Assembly (NCBI GenBank): GCA_018873245.2
Contig: JAEMBT020000008.1
Span: 1,970,001 to 2,034,000, forward strand
Direction of reading: 5' to 3'
Length of the DNA stretch: 64,000 nt
Source of the DNA: Archegozetes longisetosus
Lineage: Eukaryota; Arthropoda; Arachnida; Sarcoptiformes; Trhypochthoniidae
Shown: positions 37,500 through 48,789 of the stretch, in pieces
Layout of the letters: each line of letters starts with the position of its first letter
How positions within the stretch are numbered: position 1 is the first letter of the stretch
Program-made: the position numbers and the translations under genes
The notes under the pieces: model-generated
Databases searched by the model: none
Seen by the model: the letters and a program-made list of their open reading frames with translations, nothing else
Told to the model about the DNA's origin: nothing

Positions 37500-38018
37500 A
37501 TGTTTGGCACGAGATACAGAAGTATTCGATCGACAGAGCCTTATATTTATTTAGACATTCAGTTGTAAGTCATGTTTAGTCGTATTAATCATTTGTTTCG
37601 ATTTTAAGAGTTTATTTCAACTTTATTTAAGAGAATTTGTTTCAAAACAAGTGAAACCCGAGATATCTATTCGTGAATTGAAACTAATTGTTATGAAATG
37701 CATTCAATCGTTATTTGGAGAGTTTGCGAATCAAATACAAATCGATTTAATTAAATACAGAGAAACAGATTTAAGAGCTTTTGTCAGAACTAACTCTAAG
37801 TATTGAACATTTAATTGACTTTCGATCTTATATTGATTTTAAACATTGTTTTGATATAAACTTGAGTTAAGACACAAATAAACTGATTGACCGATTGTTT
37901 GAATAGAGATTTAGTTCGTGTTCGAAACTCTTTAGTAATGTTTTCGGAATGGAATGAAAGCGTTTTCTGTTTTCGTATTCATAGGGTATGTAAAGAGTCC
38001 TTAAGTCGTGAATTTTAA
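37500..38018 (+). CDS. RPP14: RPP14-like RNase P/MRP protein subunit
   Basis: CDS 37500-37564, 37632-37799, 37907-38018; 114 aa. RPP14 belongs to the Pop5-like fold and serves in RNase P (tRNA 5' maturation) and RNase MRP. Exon 1 MFGTRYRSIRSTEPYIYLDI joins via a GTAAGT donor to LEFVSKQVKPEISIRELKLI. The core CIQSLFGEFANQIQIDLIKY aligns with human RPP14 (LFGE then LDILTYEEK, recalled from memory), and exon 3 continues DLVRVRNSLVMFSEWN...FCFRIHRV. The end SLSREF and stop result from one missing base relative to the copies at 31.0 and 60.9 kb, but the lost tail lies outside the conserved domain. I see no HTD2-like frame downstream, unlike the bicistronic vertebrate transcript. Confidence 0.78.
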
Positions 38019-38353
38019 TCAACTGTTACGTCATTATAAACAGATTTGTCATTCGTTATCATCGCTGGCACTCGAGTCACATAATGAAAATGTTGTAATC
38101 GAATAATAAACTCGAATAATTAAATATACTTGACATGTAGCTTAAAGCTGTTCTTAAGTAAATGAACTCTTCGTGGAATTTGTAAAAACTTAAAATCATT
38201 TTAAATAAAAACTTGAGAAATTTAAAACATTAAAGATATTTTTTAATTAATAATTTTTAACTTTGATTGTCATTTTGATTGTCTTAATCTAATTGTATAT
38301 TTCATGTTATACTATACACAACTAAAACCAATTCATCTGTTTTGATAGAAATT

Positions 38354-38837
38354 GGCTCCACTTTATGTCATGGGGCAACGCCCCCAGGGCGTGTGGGGCA
38401 TCATTAGATAGGTTGTGAGGAGTAGTGTTCAGATATGAAATATGGTATGACTGAGGTCAGAGGTAAAAGAGTTATGCCAGTTTAAAATGTCAAAGTCAAA
38501 ATTACCATAAAATCTATTATATATGAATTATAAGTATACTAATCCTAACCTAACCTAAGCTAAACTAACAAAAAATATTCTTAGAAGCGACCACTAGGCT
38601 TACAGAGACGCGTTACTGTCTCTCGCTCGAAAGTTATAGTTTCTTATTTCTATATAAATAGATAGTAAACTACTGAACTATCTCGTTACAGTTTGCAAAA
38701 TTAATATATATAAAATGGCTTAACTTTTTAACCTTTGACCTCAGTCATACCATACTTTATACCTGAACACTACTCCTCACAACCTATCTAATGATACCCC
38801 ACAACCCCTTGGGGGGCGTTGCCCCATAAACTAAGGT
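38354..38837. mobile_element. MITE with about 120-bp terminal inverted repeats
   Basis: The left end (ATGGGGCAACGCCCCC, then GATAGGTTGTGAGGAGTAG) and the reverse complement of the right end are nearly identical for about 120 bp, up to GGTATGACTGAGGTCA. The ends are unusually GC-rich for this window. No coding capacity. It sits between RPP14 and a decayed RPP14 copy. Confidence 0.85.
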
Positions 38838-38949
38838 CCTGTCAGTTGTACATTATAATTGTTTAAATACAAAAAACATTAAAGATTAAGCAGTTTTAAA
38901 AATTTCATTTGAATTTAGCTCAATATCACAAAGTTTTATATGTTTTCAA

Positions 38950-39240
38950 TTTATTCTTAAGAGATTTGCTTCAATACGACTGAAGCCAGAGATATCTATT
39001 CGTTAATTGAAACTAAACACTATTTTGATATAAACTTGAGTCAACACATAAATAAATTGATTGACTAGTTATTATTTGAATAGAGATTTAGTTCGTGTTT
39101 AATTGTTTAGTAATTTCTTTGAAATAGGATCAAGTGTCTGTTCTCTTCGTATTCATGGAGTATGTGGAAAGTACTCAAGGTCTAAATTTTTAATTGTTAT
39201 GTGATTATTAACAGATTTGTAATTCATTGTCATCGCTGGT
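38950..39240 (+). pseudogene. RPP14: RPP14 relic (parts of exons 2 and 3)
   Basis: AGAGATTTGCTTCAATACGA through AGATATCTATTCG matches the start of exon 2; the rest of the exon is deleted. The intron and the exon-3 start (AATAGAGATTTAGTTCGTGT) follow, with frame-breaking changes. It continues directly into the small membrane protein copy at 39412, reproducing the order seen inverted at 30-31 kb. Confidence 0.75.
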
Positions 39241-39411
39241 AATCGAATCATATAATGGAAATGTTGTAATCTAAAAATAAGTTCAAATAGATTTAATGTA
39301 CTTCACATTTGATTCAAAGTTGTTTTTAAGTACAATAATAAAGTTCATAAAAGTACTAAACATTAAGCTATAAAAGTGTATAAGCGTTTTAATTTTGTTT
39401 TCAATATCAAA

Positions 39412-39744
39412 ATGGTTAGGATCCGATCCAAACCAACCTCCAACTATGAGGATTTGAAGCAAAACGAATCTCAATAACGCGATTCGGTGACTTCTCCGCA
39501 ATCTAGTCTTTGCTCAAGAATTATTCAATTAATAGATGCGATCTCACTCGCTGTGGCATTTTTGATGTTTTATACTGTAATTTACTTGTCGATCACTCAC
39601 ATTGTTTTGAGTAAACCTAAAGATCATGATATATACCTCATCTGTGCGAACATGACTTTAGTCTACGCTATATCGATGATGCCCGCTTATGCTGGAATTT
39701 TTACAATTGTAGGTGATTATAAACCATATTATTCGGTTCATTAA
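39412..39744 (+). pseudogene. Small two-TM membrane protein family, copy b (one in-frame stop)
   Basis: From the ATG at 39412 (MVRIRSKPTSNYEDLKQNES) the frame meets a single TAA at 39475-39477 and then stays open to 39744. The downstream part reads SSLCSRIIQLIDA, a hydrophobic segment (ISLAVAFLMFYTVIYLSI), a polar loop (KPKDHDIYL) and a second hydrophobic segment (NMTLVYAISMMPAYAGIFTI). Copies at 30.4 kb and 52.9 kb share SK/SPxSxLCSKI and the VAFL segment. The family is unknown to me. One point mutation separates this copy from a 110-aa protein. Confidence 0.5.
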
Positions 39745-40315
39745 AGTAAAATTTGATTTTATTTTACGCTCATTTTGGAAATTTTTCATTGAGATAATAT
39801 ATTGTATTGGCTCAAAAGTTCTCAATTTCTTATTAATGGAAGAAAATCTTATTCAAAATTACGTCCAATAGTTTTAAACATAGTGAAATTTTAGAGTTCT
39901 AACAATTATTACAAACCTTTCACTTACTTAAAAGTCTAAATGTTTATAATATATTTTGTAATTTAATTTATAATTTAATTTGTATTGAATAACAAATCCA
40001 ATAAAAATGATTTTATTGTATAAATTTACGAAAAAGACATGTTTATCAACAAAGCGTTCAATTAATTTAGCCATAAAATCAACCTTTAAATTTAAAGGTA
40101 TCGAATGTGAGCTCCAAATTCTAATGTTTACAAAACTAAGAAACAAATCAGTCGTAACTATAGCTGAAAATATTTATATCAGAAAGATCATCATTGTTAT
40201 AATTATGAATGCTATGATTAAATTTCCAAATAAAACTAATGAAAATGTAATTAAGTACAATAAATCAATTATATTATTTAATTTCGCTGATTAAATGGTT
40301 TTGGATATATCAAGC

Positions 40316-41139
40316 TTGGGTAATGGGTGCCTTTTCCGGGCACATACTTTAGATGATCGATCCTGATTGTTCTCGATGTGAGGAGTCGAATGATGTATTA
40401 AATGCCTATATTCTGTCAATAAATTACGCAAAATATTAATTTTTTAAAAATTCAAGAAATAGTTTGGTAATGGGTATCCTTTGCAAGTACCTACTTTTGG
40501 TGATAGATCCTAGTAGTACTCGATGTGGAGTCTAACGATATATCACATGCCATGTTTTATCCATAAATTAGATGACAATTTTGATTTTTTATATATCCAG
40601 GCACCCACCTGAGCACCCCAGACACCTCCTCTTCATTCATCCTTCTCTCAAAGTACCTATTGGCGACTCGTTTAACCTAGCCGTCACGAACCCAATTCAA
40701 CCTAAGATGAAGCTAGCGTCAGATCGCTTCACTCGAAACGCTTCGCGTTCCTTGCTTCACGACCTGACGCAATTTTCACTTAGGTTAAATAATACACGTG
40801 GGTACTTAATTCTTTTATAGATAGTTATCTTATATCGCATTTCGGAGGGGATACCTACGGATAGAACTATTTTTGAGTTTTTTTAATATTTCATTTTTAC
40901 GTAATTTATGGATAGAATAAGGGCATGTAATATATCATTCGACTCACTACATCGAGTACTATTAGGATCGATCATCAAAAGTGGGTGCCCGGGGTATATA
41001 ATAATTATTAAAAGATCGAAATTTTCACGTAATTTGTGGATAAAACATGGCGTGTGTTATATCGTTAGACTACACACACCGAGAAATATTAGGATCAATC
41101 ATCAAAAGGGTGTGCCCGGAAAAGGCAACATCTACCCAA
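40316..41139. mobile_element. Fold-back element with doubled arms
   Basis: The left arm holds two related units of about 150 bp (40316 and 40472, each GGTAATGGGT...GATCCT...CTCGATGTG...). The right arm holds two inverted units (ending ...TACCCAA at 41139 and near 40990, GTGGGTGCCCGGGG). The central 40600-40800 is non-repetitive and relatively GC-rich. No transposase. It lies inside MARCH copy C. Target duplication not clear. Confidence 0.75.
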
Positions 41140-41217
41140 TCTTGTAGTCGTTGTGACATATCATACTTTTTCTGTCACTCATTTGTTACCATTCATTCAA
41201 ACATTGGTGATGAATGT

Positions 41218-43087
41218 GGTTACATAGTAATGAGTCTAAACATTTTAAGTCGAAAGAAACTAGTCAATAGATAATGATCAATGTTTACTAAAGTCTAAAA
41301 AGTTTTGAGCTAAACTTTTAAAGTCTAATAAACTTTTGGTCAACAAAGTTCAGTCTAAACTCTAAAACTTTAGGACTTAACGTCAATGTCATAATTATCT
41401 AGTTTAAAAATTTTTCTTTGTTCTGTATGTGTTTGCACTTCATTTCAATTAAATTAAAGCATTAACATTTCTATATTATGACATCCCAATTAAAGTTTGT
41501 AAGGTCATCACGCGGTGGACAGCTTTTAGTTATCAATAATTACTGTTTTAAAAGAGACAGGAAAGTTAATGAAAAAATTTATTATAAGTGTCGTCAATGC
41601 AGTGATGGGTGTCCCGCACGTGTTATTTTGAAAATGGAAGTTTAACAATAACCGAAGGGAATCATTCACATGAATCTGACATCCAGTACATCATCAAATT
41701 GGAAACTAAGAATGAAATTAAAGAAAAAATTTCTAATAACCCCTCGCAACCAATTAAACAGATCTACAACAAAATAATCTCATCAAAGAAGCAAAACCTC
41801 AAAGAGAGTTTTAACTCAACAGAAGTTGCTTCATGTTTGCCAACATTTAATCAAATAAGTAGTATTTCGTATAAAAAAGATCAGAATTCATTCCTATTCA
41901 GCCCTCAACACGAAGTCAACTAATTTTAAGCAGTAAATGGACAACAATTTCCTGATAATAAACAACGGTGAAGAGGATAAAATTTTAGTCTTTGCAACAA
42001 TTGAGTTTTTTCAAATTTTAACAAAAGTTAAAACTGTATTTTGTGATGGTACTTTCAGGTCAGTACCAAAAATTTTTGCTCAGCTCTACACATTTCATGG
42101 CATTTATTTGAGTCAAATGTTCCCGTTAATTTATGCGTTATTGCCTGATAAAACAAAAGAGACATATATACGATTATTTCGTTTATTACAAGATTACGGA
42201 TCCCAAAATAATTTTCAATTTTTACCAAATCATTTCTAAATTGACTTTGAAGTTTCTGCTATTAAAGCAATAAATTTTGTCTATCAAAATGCTAAAATAA
42301 CGGGATGTTTTTTCCATTTCTCGCAATGTAATTGGAGAAAAATACAAAAATTAGGATTAACAAACGCGTATGATACTGAAAAAAATGTTAGAGATTTAGT
42401 TAAAAGAATATCCGCATTGCCATTTTTACCATTGCAAGATATTGATAATGCGTGGGAACTAATTATTAATGACACTCAAATTGGTGAAAGTGATGGTCCA
42501 ATCGCTAATTATATCTCGTATGTTTATGATACATGGGTTAAGAGTGGTTCCAAATTTCACAGAGAGATGTGGAACCATTATGGTAACTTTACTAAAAGAA
42601 CAACAAACGATTTAGAGGGATGGCATCGATGTTTTAACAAAAATATTGGCAAAAGACATGCAAATATATATGAATTTATAAACGCACTTAAATCTGAGCA
42701 GAAAAAATTTGAGATTCAAAAAGTGTTTTTAGATGTCGGCAATTCTCCACCGAAAATTAGACGTAAATATTCAAAACTCAATCATAAAATTGAAAAATTA
42801 ACTCAAAACTATAACGACGGCTTTTACAACGACAACAACGATAAGTCTATTCTTGACTTTCTTGATGCAATCGGTTATTTATTAAAATTTAAATCTTAAG
42901 CTTATTGTCAATTTTTACCAAAATAAACTGTAATTTTTAAAGTTCTAGATAAGCCATAATTTTAGACTTCGAACTTTTCGAAAATAAATGATTCGACTAA
43001 AATTTATTTCGCTTTATTTTGATTCAACTAAAAGTAGTTGACTAATATTCTTTCGACTAAAACTTTTAGACTAACTATTATGCTCCC
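41218..43087 (+). mobile_element. MULE-type DNA transposon with FLYWCH domain, inactive
   Basis: Bounded by a perfect 9-bp target duplication GATGAATGT (41209-41217 and 43088-43096). Terminal inverted repeats of about 50 bp share AGTCTAAA and GTCGAAAGAA, then TAGTCAA. The transposase begins at 41478 with a FLYWCH zinc-binding domain (GGQLLVINNYCFKRDRK, YYKCRQC, CPARVIL, NHSH). The frame breaks at the A4 run 41631-41634, again near 41925, and at a stop at 42237. The MULE catalytic domain shows FCDGTFRSVP, IDFEVSAIKA and NDLEGWHR. The 9-bp duplication is typical of Mutator-like elements. It inserted into MARCH copy C. Confidence 0.92.
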
Positions 43088-43860
43088 GATGAATGTAACT
43101 AATTGTTCAGAGACAAACACATGGACTCATCATATGTGTTGTCGTGTCTTATAAACATATTCTATAAATCTTTATATCATTATCATTTAATTCAAAACAT
43201 TGTTGAAAGTTTGGGAAACTTCGTTTCATTGTTCGAACACTACAAGACTGTCGAATGAAAAATAAGCGGACCGTTAGTAATTGATTCAATAAAAACAGTC
43301 ATTAATTCAATCATACCTTTAGAAGTAGTTCTAAACTTGATTCCAAATAAATATTTCAGAGTTAAATCATCGTTCAATTATGAGACTGACTCGTACTTTT
43401 GGAAGCCCCAGAACCGCTAATTATACTACTACTTAGTTTAAAACGTTATTCTCTTTCTATGGGAACGTCATATTCATTTGCAGACTGCGGTTACTATTAG
43501 GTAAAAGTTCTCTATGTTTCAAATTATTATTTTATTTTTTTTTATTCTTGCTAGCTTTTTTTCTAAATGTGCTTTGATTTTTGTATAATATTCAGCAACA
43601 TTAGTTTGTAATTTTTAATTTCCTATTTACGGTAAAATTGCGCTCTCAATCAAATTTTGATAATAATTATTGTGATATTTATTTTGATATCCATATCCAC
43701 TTATGGAAGATTTCATCATGAACATTTCATTGATTAGTAATTTATTTTGCAAATAATTCAAAAGTATATATAATATAGCGTTTTGTTAAACAATTTTTTT
43801 CAATAAAATATTAACTATTAAAATGGTCTTAATAAGATATTTAGATTAACCTCGAATGAG

Positions 43861-46131
43861 TTACCAATTCCATGGCCATTTCGGGACAACTGCTTTAATA
43901 TAAGAATCGCTGCCACAATCAGGCTTGTCAGTGTACCAGCCAGTTTTTGATCCCTCCACATTAATCTTGAAAGGTTCCTTGCACAGCTGGTTATAGATTG
44001 GCACTTTTTGTTGCACGTTGATTGCTCTAACATTTTTGAATGTTGCCTCTCCACCGGTGCTTTGGAGTTGCAGAACAAATGTGCCAGTTCCATTAATAAA
44101 TAGATTTTCAAATACTACTCCATATACTTTTCCTTCAACATACGAGATGGCAGAATATGAAGCGTCGATTATATCGCAATCCTTTACGTGAATATTTGCA
44201 TGGATTTCTTCATTGAGTCCACTGAACCAAATTGACCCAATGCCAAAATGCCAGTTGAAATCAGAATTACCGGCTCTGATTAATGTGTTTCGATATATTT
44301 TGTAGTCGCCTTTGATACCTGTCTCACCCCTAACATTCGCATAACGGTTTGAAACATGAATGCCTCCGCCATTAGTAATTGTGTCATAAACCAAGTTATC
44401 GCTCACTTCAATATCTTTCCCTCCGTATATAGCAATATTATTAGCAAGGATAGGTATACCAACTGTATTATGGATGAATTTGTTGTTTACATTGGGATAT
44501 TGTTCCCCCCACATAGCCAGACCATCGTCACCAGTGTTACGTACGAATGTGTTTTCCACGACTGAATTTGTCACTCCTTTGTGAAAGTTTACGCCATCGG
44601 CAGTGGTATCAAGAATTCGACTGTTCTTGAGGGTAAAATTGTTCATCTTTCCATCAAACCACCCTCCACATTTGACATGTTGCAGCCAAAGGTTATCTAC
44701 AACTGAGTCACTAAGTGAACCTCCAAGAGCATTTGTCGGGGCATTGTCATCTCTTTCTCTGATGTCACCGATAATCGCAAAGTTTTCCAAGATAACATTT
44801 TTGCTACCTCCTGGGATATCCGCGTCATATTTACCAAAAATACCAGCGGATTTATGGTTATCATTTGGATTTCTACCACCCAATACACTGTACCAAGGAC
44901 CAGCACCAACTATTTTAACATGATCCACAATGACGTGATCATAAAGCAAATATGTACCTTTGGGAATGTAAACAGTTTTCATCTGCCCTTTTCCATCGTC
45001 TACAGCTTTTTGAAATGCCTTGGTAGAGTCTGTTTTACCAGTTGGATCAGCCCCGTAACTGGAATCGGTGACTGACAACGAGCCTGATGGCTGGGGATAA
45101 GGTGCGTGAACCAATTCAAAATCAGCTAAATCAATAGTGAATGTTGGTGATTGTTGTGTTGATGTAACTTGAAGCTTAACTTTGGTTCCTTTTGGATATG
45201 CTTTGTCAAACATTGTCCTTACTTCATCATAAAAGTGATGAGGATTGGAATCACCTGGATTATTGTTAAATGGATAACTACCATAATACCAGCTGTATCT
45301 TGATGTCAATGGCAATGCCTTCAATTTATTATTGTTGACATACAAATCAATGGTAGCATCTAATCCTTTTCCATCAGCACTATCAGGGAGACTGTAACGT
45401 ACAACAATTGAATTTGCTTGAATAGGCATTGTGAATTCAACGTATTGACCGACAGCATTCAACTGAACTGCTCGACGTCCAGATGCTTCTGATGACAATT
45501 TACCATATGTTCTATCATTGCCAATAATATGACCGTTGTGATGTGCATGTTCAGCTTCTACTTCAACGAATGGAACTTTTGCTCCACGTCCCTTCCACCT
45601 CTGATCATCTGCATTGATTATATGGATTAAAACAAACTAAAATTTCATTGTTAAATATTTAGTACCTATCGTTGATCCTGTAGTTACATGAGGATTTGAT
45701 GTAGTTACATCATCAGGAGATGATGTAGTTTCAGTATCAGGAGTTGATGTAGTAGTAGTGGTGGTGGTAGTAGTATTTTTAATGTTTGGATCACCATAAT
45801 AACAGTAAGGTGTGCCTGGTACCAATTCCCAACAACAACCACTCTGAATACAAGCTTCTTCAGTAGTTTGAGCGTTGCCACAATCTCTTCTAGCTCCAAC
45901 TGCCACACTTGTACATCTAGCCTCATGTATATAAGGATGATTATAAAAACAAGCAGGAAATCCTGGAACTTCTATATGACAGCAGCCTTTAGCGAGACAT
46001 CCAGGAATAGTCCAATGAGGATCATTTTGAACACAATCGATCTTGTCTTCGTTTTTGATACTGGTGCATTCATCAGCATATGTCCGAGAAAAGGTTGCAA
46101 CAAGTGCAACAAATACAATTAAAATTTTCAT
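43861..46131 (-). CDS. Secreted trefoil-domain GH87-like alpha-1,3-glucanase (mutanase)
   Basis: CDS complement(43861..45608, 45667..46131 plus base 45666), 737 aa, one 57-bp phase-1 intron (45609-45665). Exon 1 gives a signal peptide (1-19), two six-Cys trefoil (P-type) domains (Cys 22-61 and 73-110; GCCHIEVPG, SGCCWELVPG) and a Thr/Ser mucin-like linker. Exon 2 gives a carbohydrate-binding-like lobe (VEVEAEHAHHNG, SSEASGRRAVQL, GQYVEF) and a right-handed beta-helix starting near SYGADPTGKTDST. Catalytic Asp candidates are D493 (TTADGVNF) and D516-D517 (NTGDDGLAMW). The +23/+24 spacing equals that reported for GH87 alpha-1,3-glucanases. It should cut alpha-1,3-glucan of fungal walls, outside the cell. 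The enzyme half is of bacterial type, the trefoils animal type: a likely horizontal acquisition. Confidence 0.9.
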
Positions 46132-46174
46132 TTTTAATTATTTGCACTCTAATTTTGTTCTGTTTTAGAAGTCG

Positions 46175-46182
46175 TTTATATA
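46175..46182 (-). promoter_or_regulatory. TATA box of the trefoil-GH87 gene
   Basis: TATATAAA on the minus strand lies 44 bp upstream of the ATG at 46131. This predicts a very short 5' UTR and strongly supports transcription from a normal eukaryotic promoter. Confidence 0.65.
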
Positions 46183-46199
46183 CTAATTCTATTGCCTTG

Positions 46200-47270
46200 A
46201 AAAATTATTTGATAAGTAATTTTTATATATATTACCTTGAAGTAGTATTTACTAATCGGAGCGTGGATAATTTTTATCTTTTTAAATTTTTTAGTTTCGC
46301 ATGTTATGAACGAGGAATTAATATAATTGCAAAGTTAAACTCAGTGAATAAGGGCATAAACATGATAAAGGTGTAAGCATAAAATATTTCGAAACACCTT
46401 CTGTTGTATTTCAGATTTATGTCCTTATAATAACCATCAGATCAAACACCTGTTGCCGACCACACATTACTAAACTTATTTTAATTTTAGTTATTATCAC
46501 AATATTATAATTAAATATAAATTTTTAGTATTAATTTATTATTAGAAAATTATTACTATATTAATGTAATGATTTCTTCAATGTCTATTTGTTTGAGTAT
46601 TTTATAAAAAAAATTGACAATGTAAGGGCTTCTAGGCCAGGGATCTAAAACCATAATATAATATTAATAAATTTCTGTGATAAGTAAAAATTATTTCATT
46701 CATTGTTAAACTAAGGATTTGGTTTTAACTAATTTAGATCCATGCAATTTTTTACTGAATAAATCGATTTTTATGTTTTTATACTATTAAACTCGTTAGT
46801 CATTTTATATGTATAATCTATGCTGTGACACAAACAGTAAAAAATGAAAAATAGCCTGGCTAACCAACTTAATTAAATAAACTATATATGCCCTAACTAA
46901 CATAACCAAATACAACTAAAGGCAATTAATTTTATTCAAGATGTAGAATGGTGCAGGTGTCTGACCTAATACTATTACGGAATATTTTAAAATAATCTAA
47001 AAATGTTAAGCATAATCTAATGCTTACATTTGTAGCATTTTTAGTAAATAACTCTATCAACATTACGTGATTTATAATGTCATACTCTTCACTATTTTTA
47101 ATAAACTTTTACCCATATTAATGAAATATATAAAATGTACTTTGCGACTAATTACATATAAATTCGTGGTAATCTACACAGATGTCATTCTAAAGATAAA
47201 ACTTCAATGCAAAGAATTAATGTAATAACAGTAACTTAAGTAAGTAAAATCAATTATTTTAAATAAATAG
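46200..47270. other. AT-rich spacer between head-to-head trefoil exons
   Basis: No gene or clear repeat recognised. The open frame at 46080-46376 overlaps the real gene antisense and is not supported. Confidence 0.4.
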
Positions 47271-47277
47271 ATAATAA

Positions 47278-47385
47278 TGAAGATTTTTATTGTAATATTT
47301 GCGTTGGTTGCAATCTTTTTCAAACAAATGCTGATAAATACAGCAATATTGCAAATCAGGACAAGATTAATTGTCAATAGTAAGT
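47278..47385 (+). pseudogene. Decayed copy of the trefoil-GH87 first exon
   Basis: ATGAAGATTTTTATTG through ACAAGATTAATTGTCAA aligns with the first 105 bp of the gene at 46131 on the opposite strand. With one base removed near 47328 it would read a signal peptide, then ADKYSNIANQDKINCQ, matching ADECTSIKNEDKIDCV. A TAG follows directly. It is the relic of an inverted duplicate whose remainder has been lost. Confidence 0.75.
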
Positions 47386-47399
47386 AGTATTTACTAAAT

Positions 47400-48789
47400 A
47401 CATTCAATCAATTGAGTTAAACAATTATTTACTCTAATAAGTTATAAATAATATTCTTTTAATCGTTTTTAGATCTTTTGAATATTAGTTAAAATTATTA
47501 CAGTAATTATTAAAGTAAAGCACTAATATGTAACTTAAAATTTAATTAATTTTTTATTTTGTCTACGGAAGATAGATCTATAAAATAGTAATTAGTCTTT
47601 AGTTTTGTGCAAATCAATATTTAAAAATTTCGTGATATAAAATGGCTTTAAAAAACTTATTGCATGTATTTAATATACAAGTTATATTCTTTCAACTTAT
47701 GGAATATTTTTTTTTATATTACATAAATTTTATACATTAATTATTAAGTTAGTTGTAATTTTTTGTACTTAAAGCTTTTAAAAGTATTAAATGCAAGTTT
47801 TAAAATATAACTTTAGTAATAACTACAGTGTTTCTTTTAATATGAAACCCCGTTTAATACGGGAAACCTCTTTAAATGATACTAAAATCTTGAGAAATAT
47901 TTGCATTTATTAATACTTAAGATTTCAATAGTAAGCTACCTCTTGATATGAAACGCTTCTTTAATGGAACTAATATTTTGTGTTTGGTTTTTGGATGTTA
48001 TACTGTAGTTGCAATCGATATTTCATAAGATTTATAACAAAATTTTGATATTTAATCGATGGTGTTGCGTTATTATAATATTTAATAACTTAACAGTTTC
48101 TATCAGTCATTCCTCACAAATTTGTGATAATGTAGTATAACTTTTTCGGCTCTGCTCTTAATCAATAATTTCACCCAAGGAATGCGTATCGCAAACTAAA
48201 AGTGCAATATTTCATTTCATAACAATGAATGCAATTCACAATGGAATAGAACACTTCAAAAATACAATGCATTACCAGTATATTGAGAGAGATTTTGGTA
48301 TTGCATGAGATCATCCAATAATAAAATACCCGAATGTAGCTATATAAAGTATCGGACTTTAAAGTATATTTTAGAGGGTAAGAATGAAGTGCGTCGTACA
48401 GCCCAGCTCCGTAATAGCGAAATATGGTAGTTTTAGGCGACTTTCTGCAGTATTTTAGCTTAAATTCTTCACCAAACGATACGAAAACTTCAAATTTAGA
48501 GGGTACGAGTCGTACTGTTCCAGTATTTTCGATTGATTTCTAGGCTTTTATTGGCTATTTTCGTGAGTTTTCCGTTTTGTTTAATGGAGATTCTGCTTGT
48601 TTCAAGAATTTGAGAGGGGTACGAAAAGTACAAGATCGTACTGTCTCAGAAAAATGTAATATTGTACTTTCGGAATAAAATTAATTGGAATAACTTTCAT
48701 CATGTATTAGCGTCTCCTCATGTTTAGACCAGTTAGTTTTCGATCTTATTTTATTACAAATAGTACATTCTATATATTTTATATCTAAT
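47400..48789. other. Unassigned AT-rich DNA
   Basis: No gene seen. Around 48360-48700 there are a few GAGGGTACGA/GTCGTACTGT-like stretches that faintly recur near 49710-49830, perhaps an old repeat. Confidence 0.35.

Larger units (their letters stand above)
40021..43229 (-). pseudogene. MARCH-type RING-CH, copy C, split by two transposons
   Basis: N-terminal part 43229-43097 (MKRSF start, IRIC-like core already mutated). The middle part is 41209-41140 (HRKC/EW...MS region). The C-terminal membrane part is 40315-40021 (SFVNIRIW, then FFVN). A MULE (41218-43087) and a fold-back element (about 40316-41139) interrupt it. The shared upstream region (for example ATACCTTTAGAAGTAGTTCT near 43315) extends further right as in the other copies. 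Confidence 0.85.

Noticed and set aside
40007..40294. Plus-strand frame of 95 codons, and a similar one at 61313-61582
   Set aside because: Both are antisense to the membrane region of MARCH copies C and F. Their similarity to each other reflects the MARCH homology on the other strand.
44356..45075. Plus-strand frames antisense to the glucanase
   Set aside because: Antisense shadows of a well-supported coding exon.
43861..46131. Bacterial contamination as the source of the glucanase
   Set aside because: The gene has a GT-AG intron, a TATA box, animal trefoil domains, AT-rich flanks like the rest and a decayed duplicate nearby. Contamination of an assembled 64-kb piece bearing XPA and mucolipin is unlikely, though reads should confirm it.
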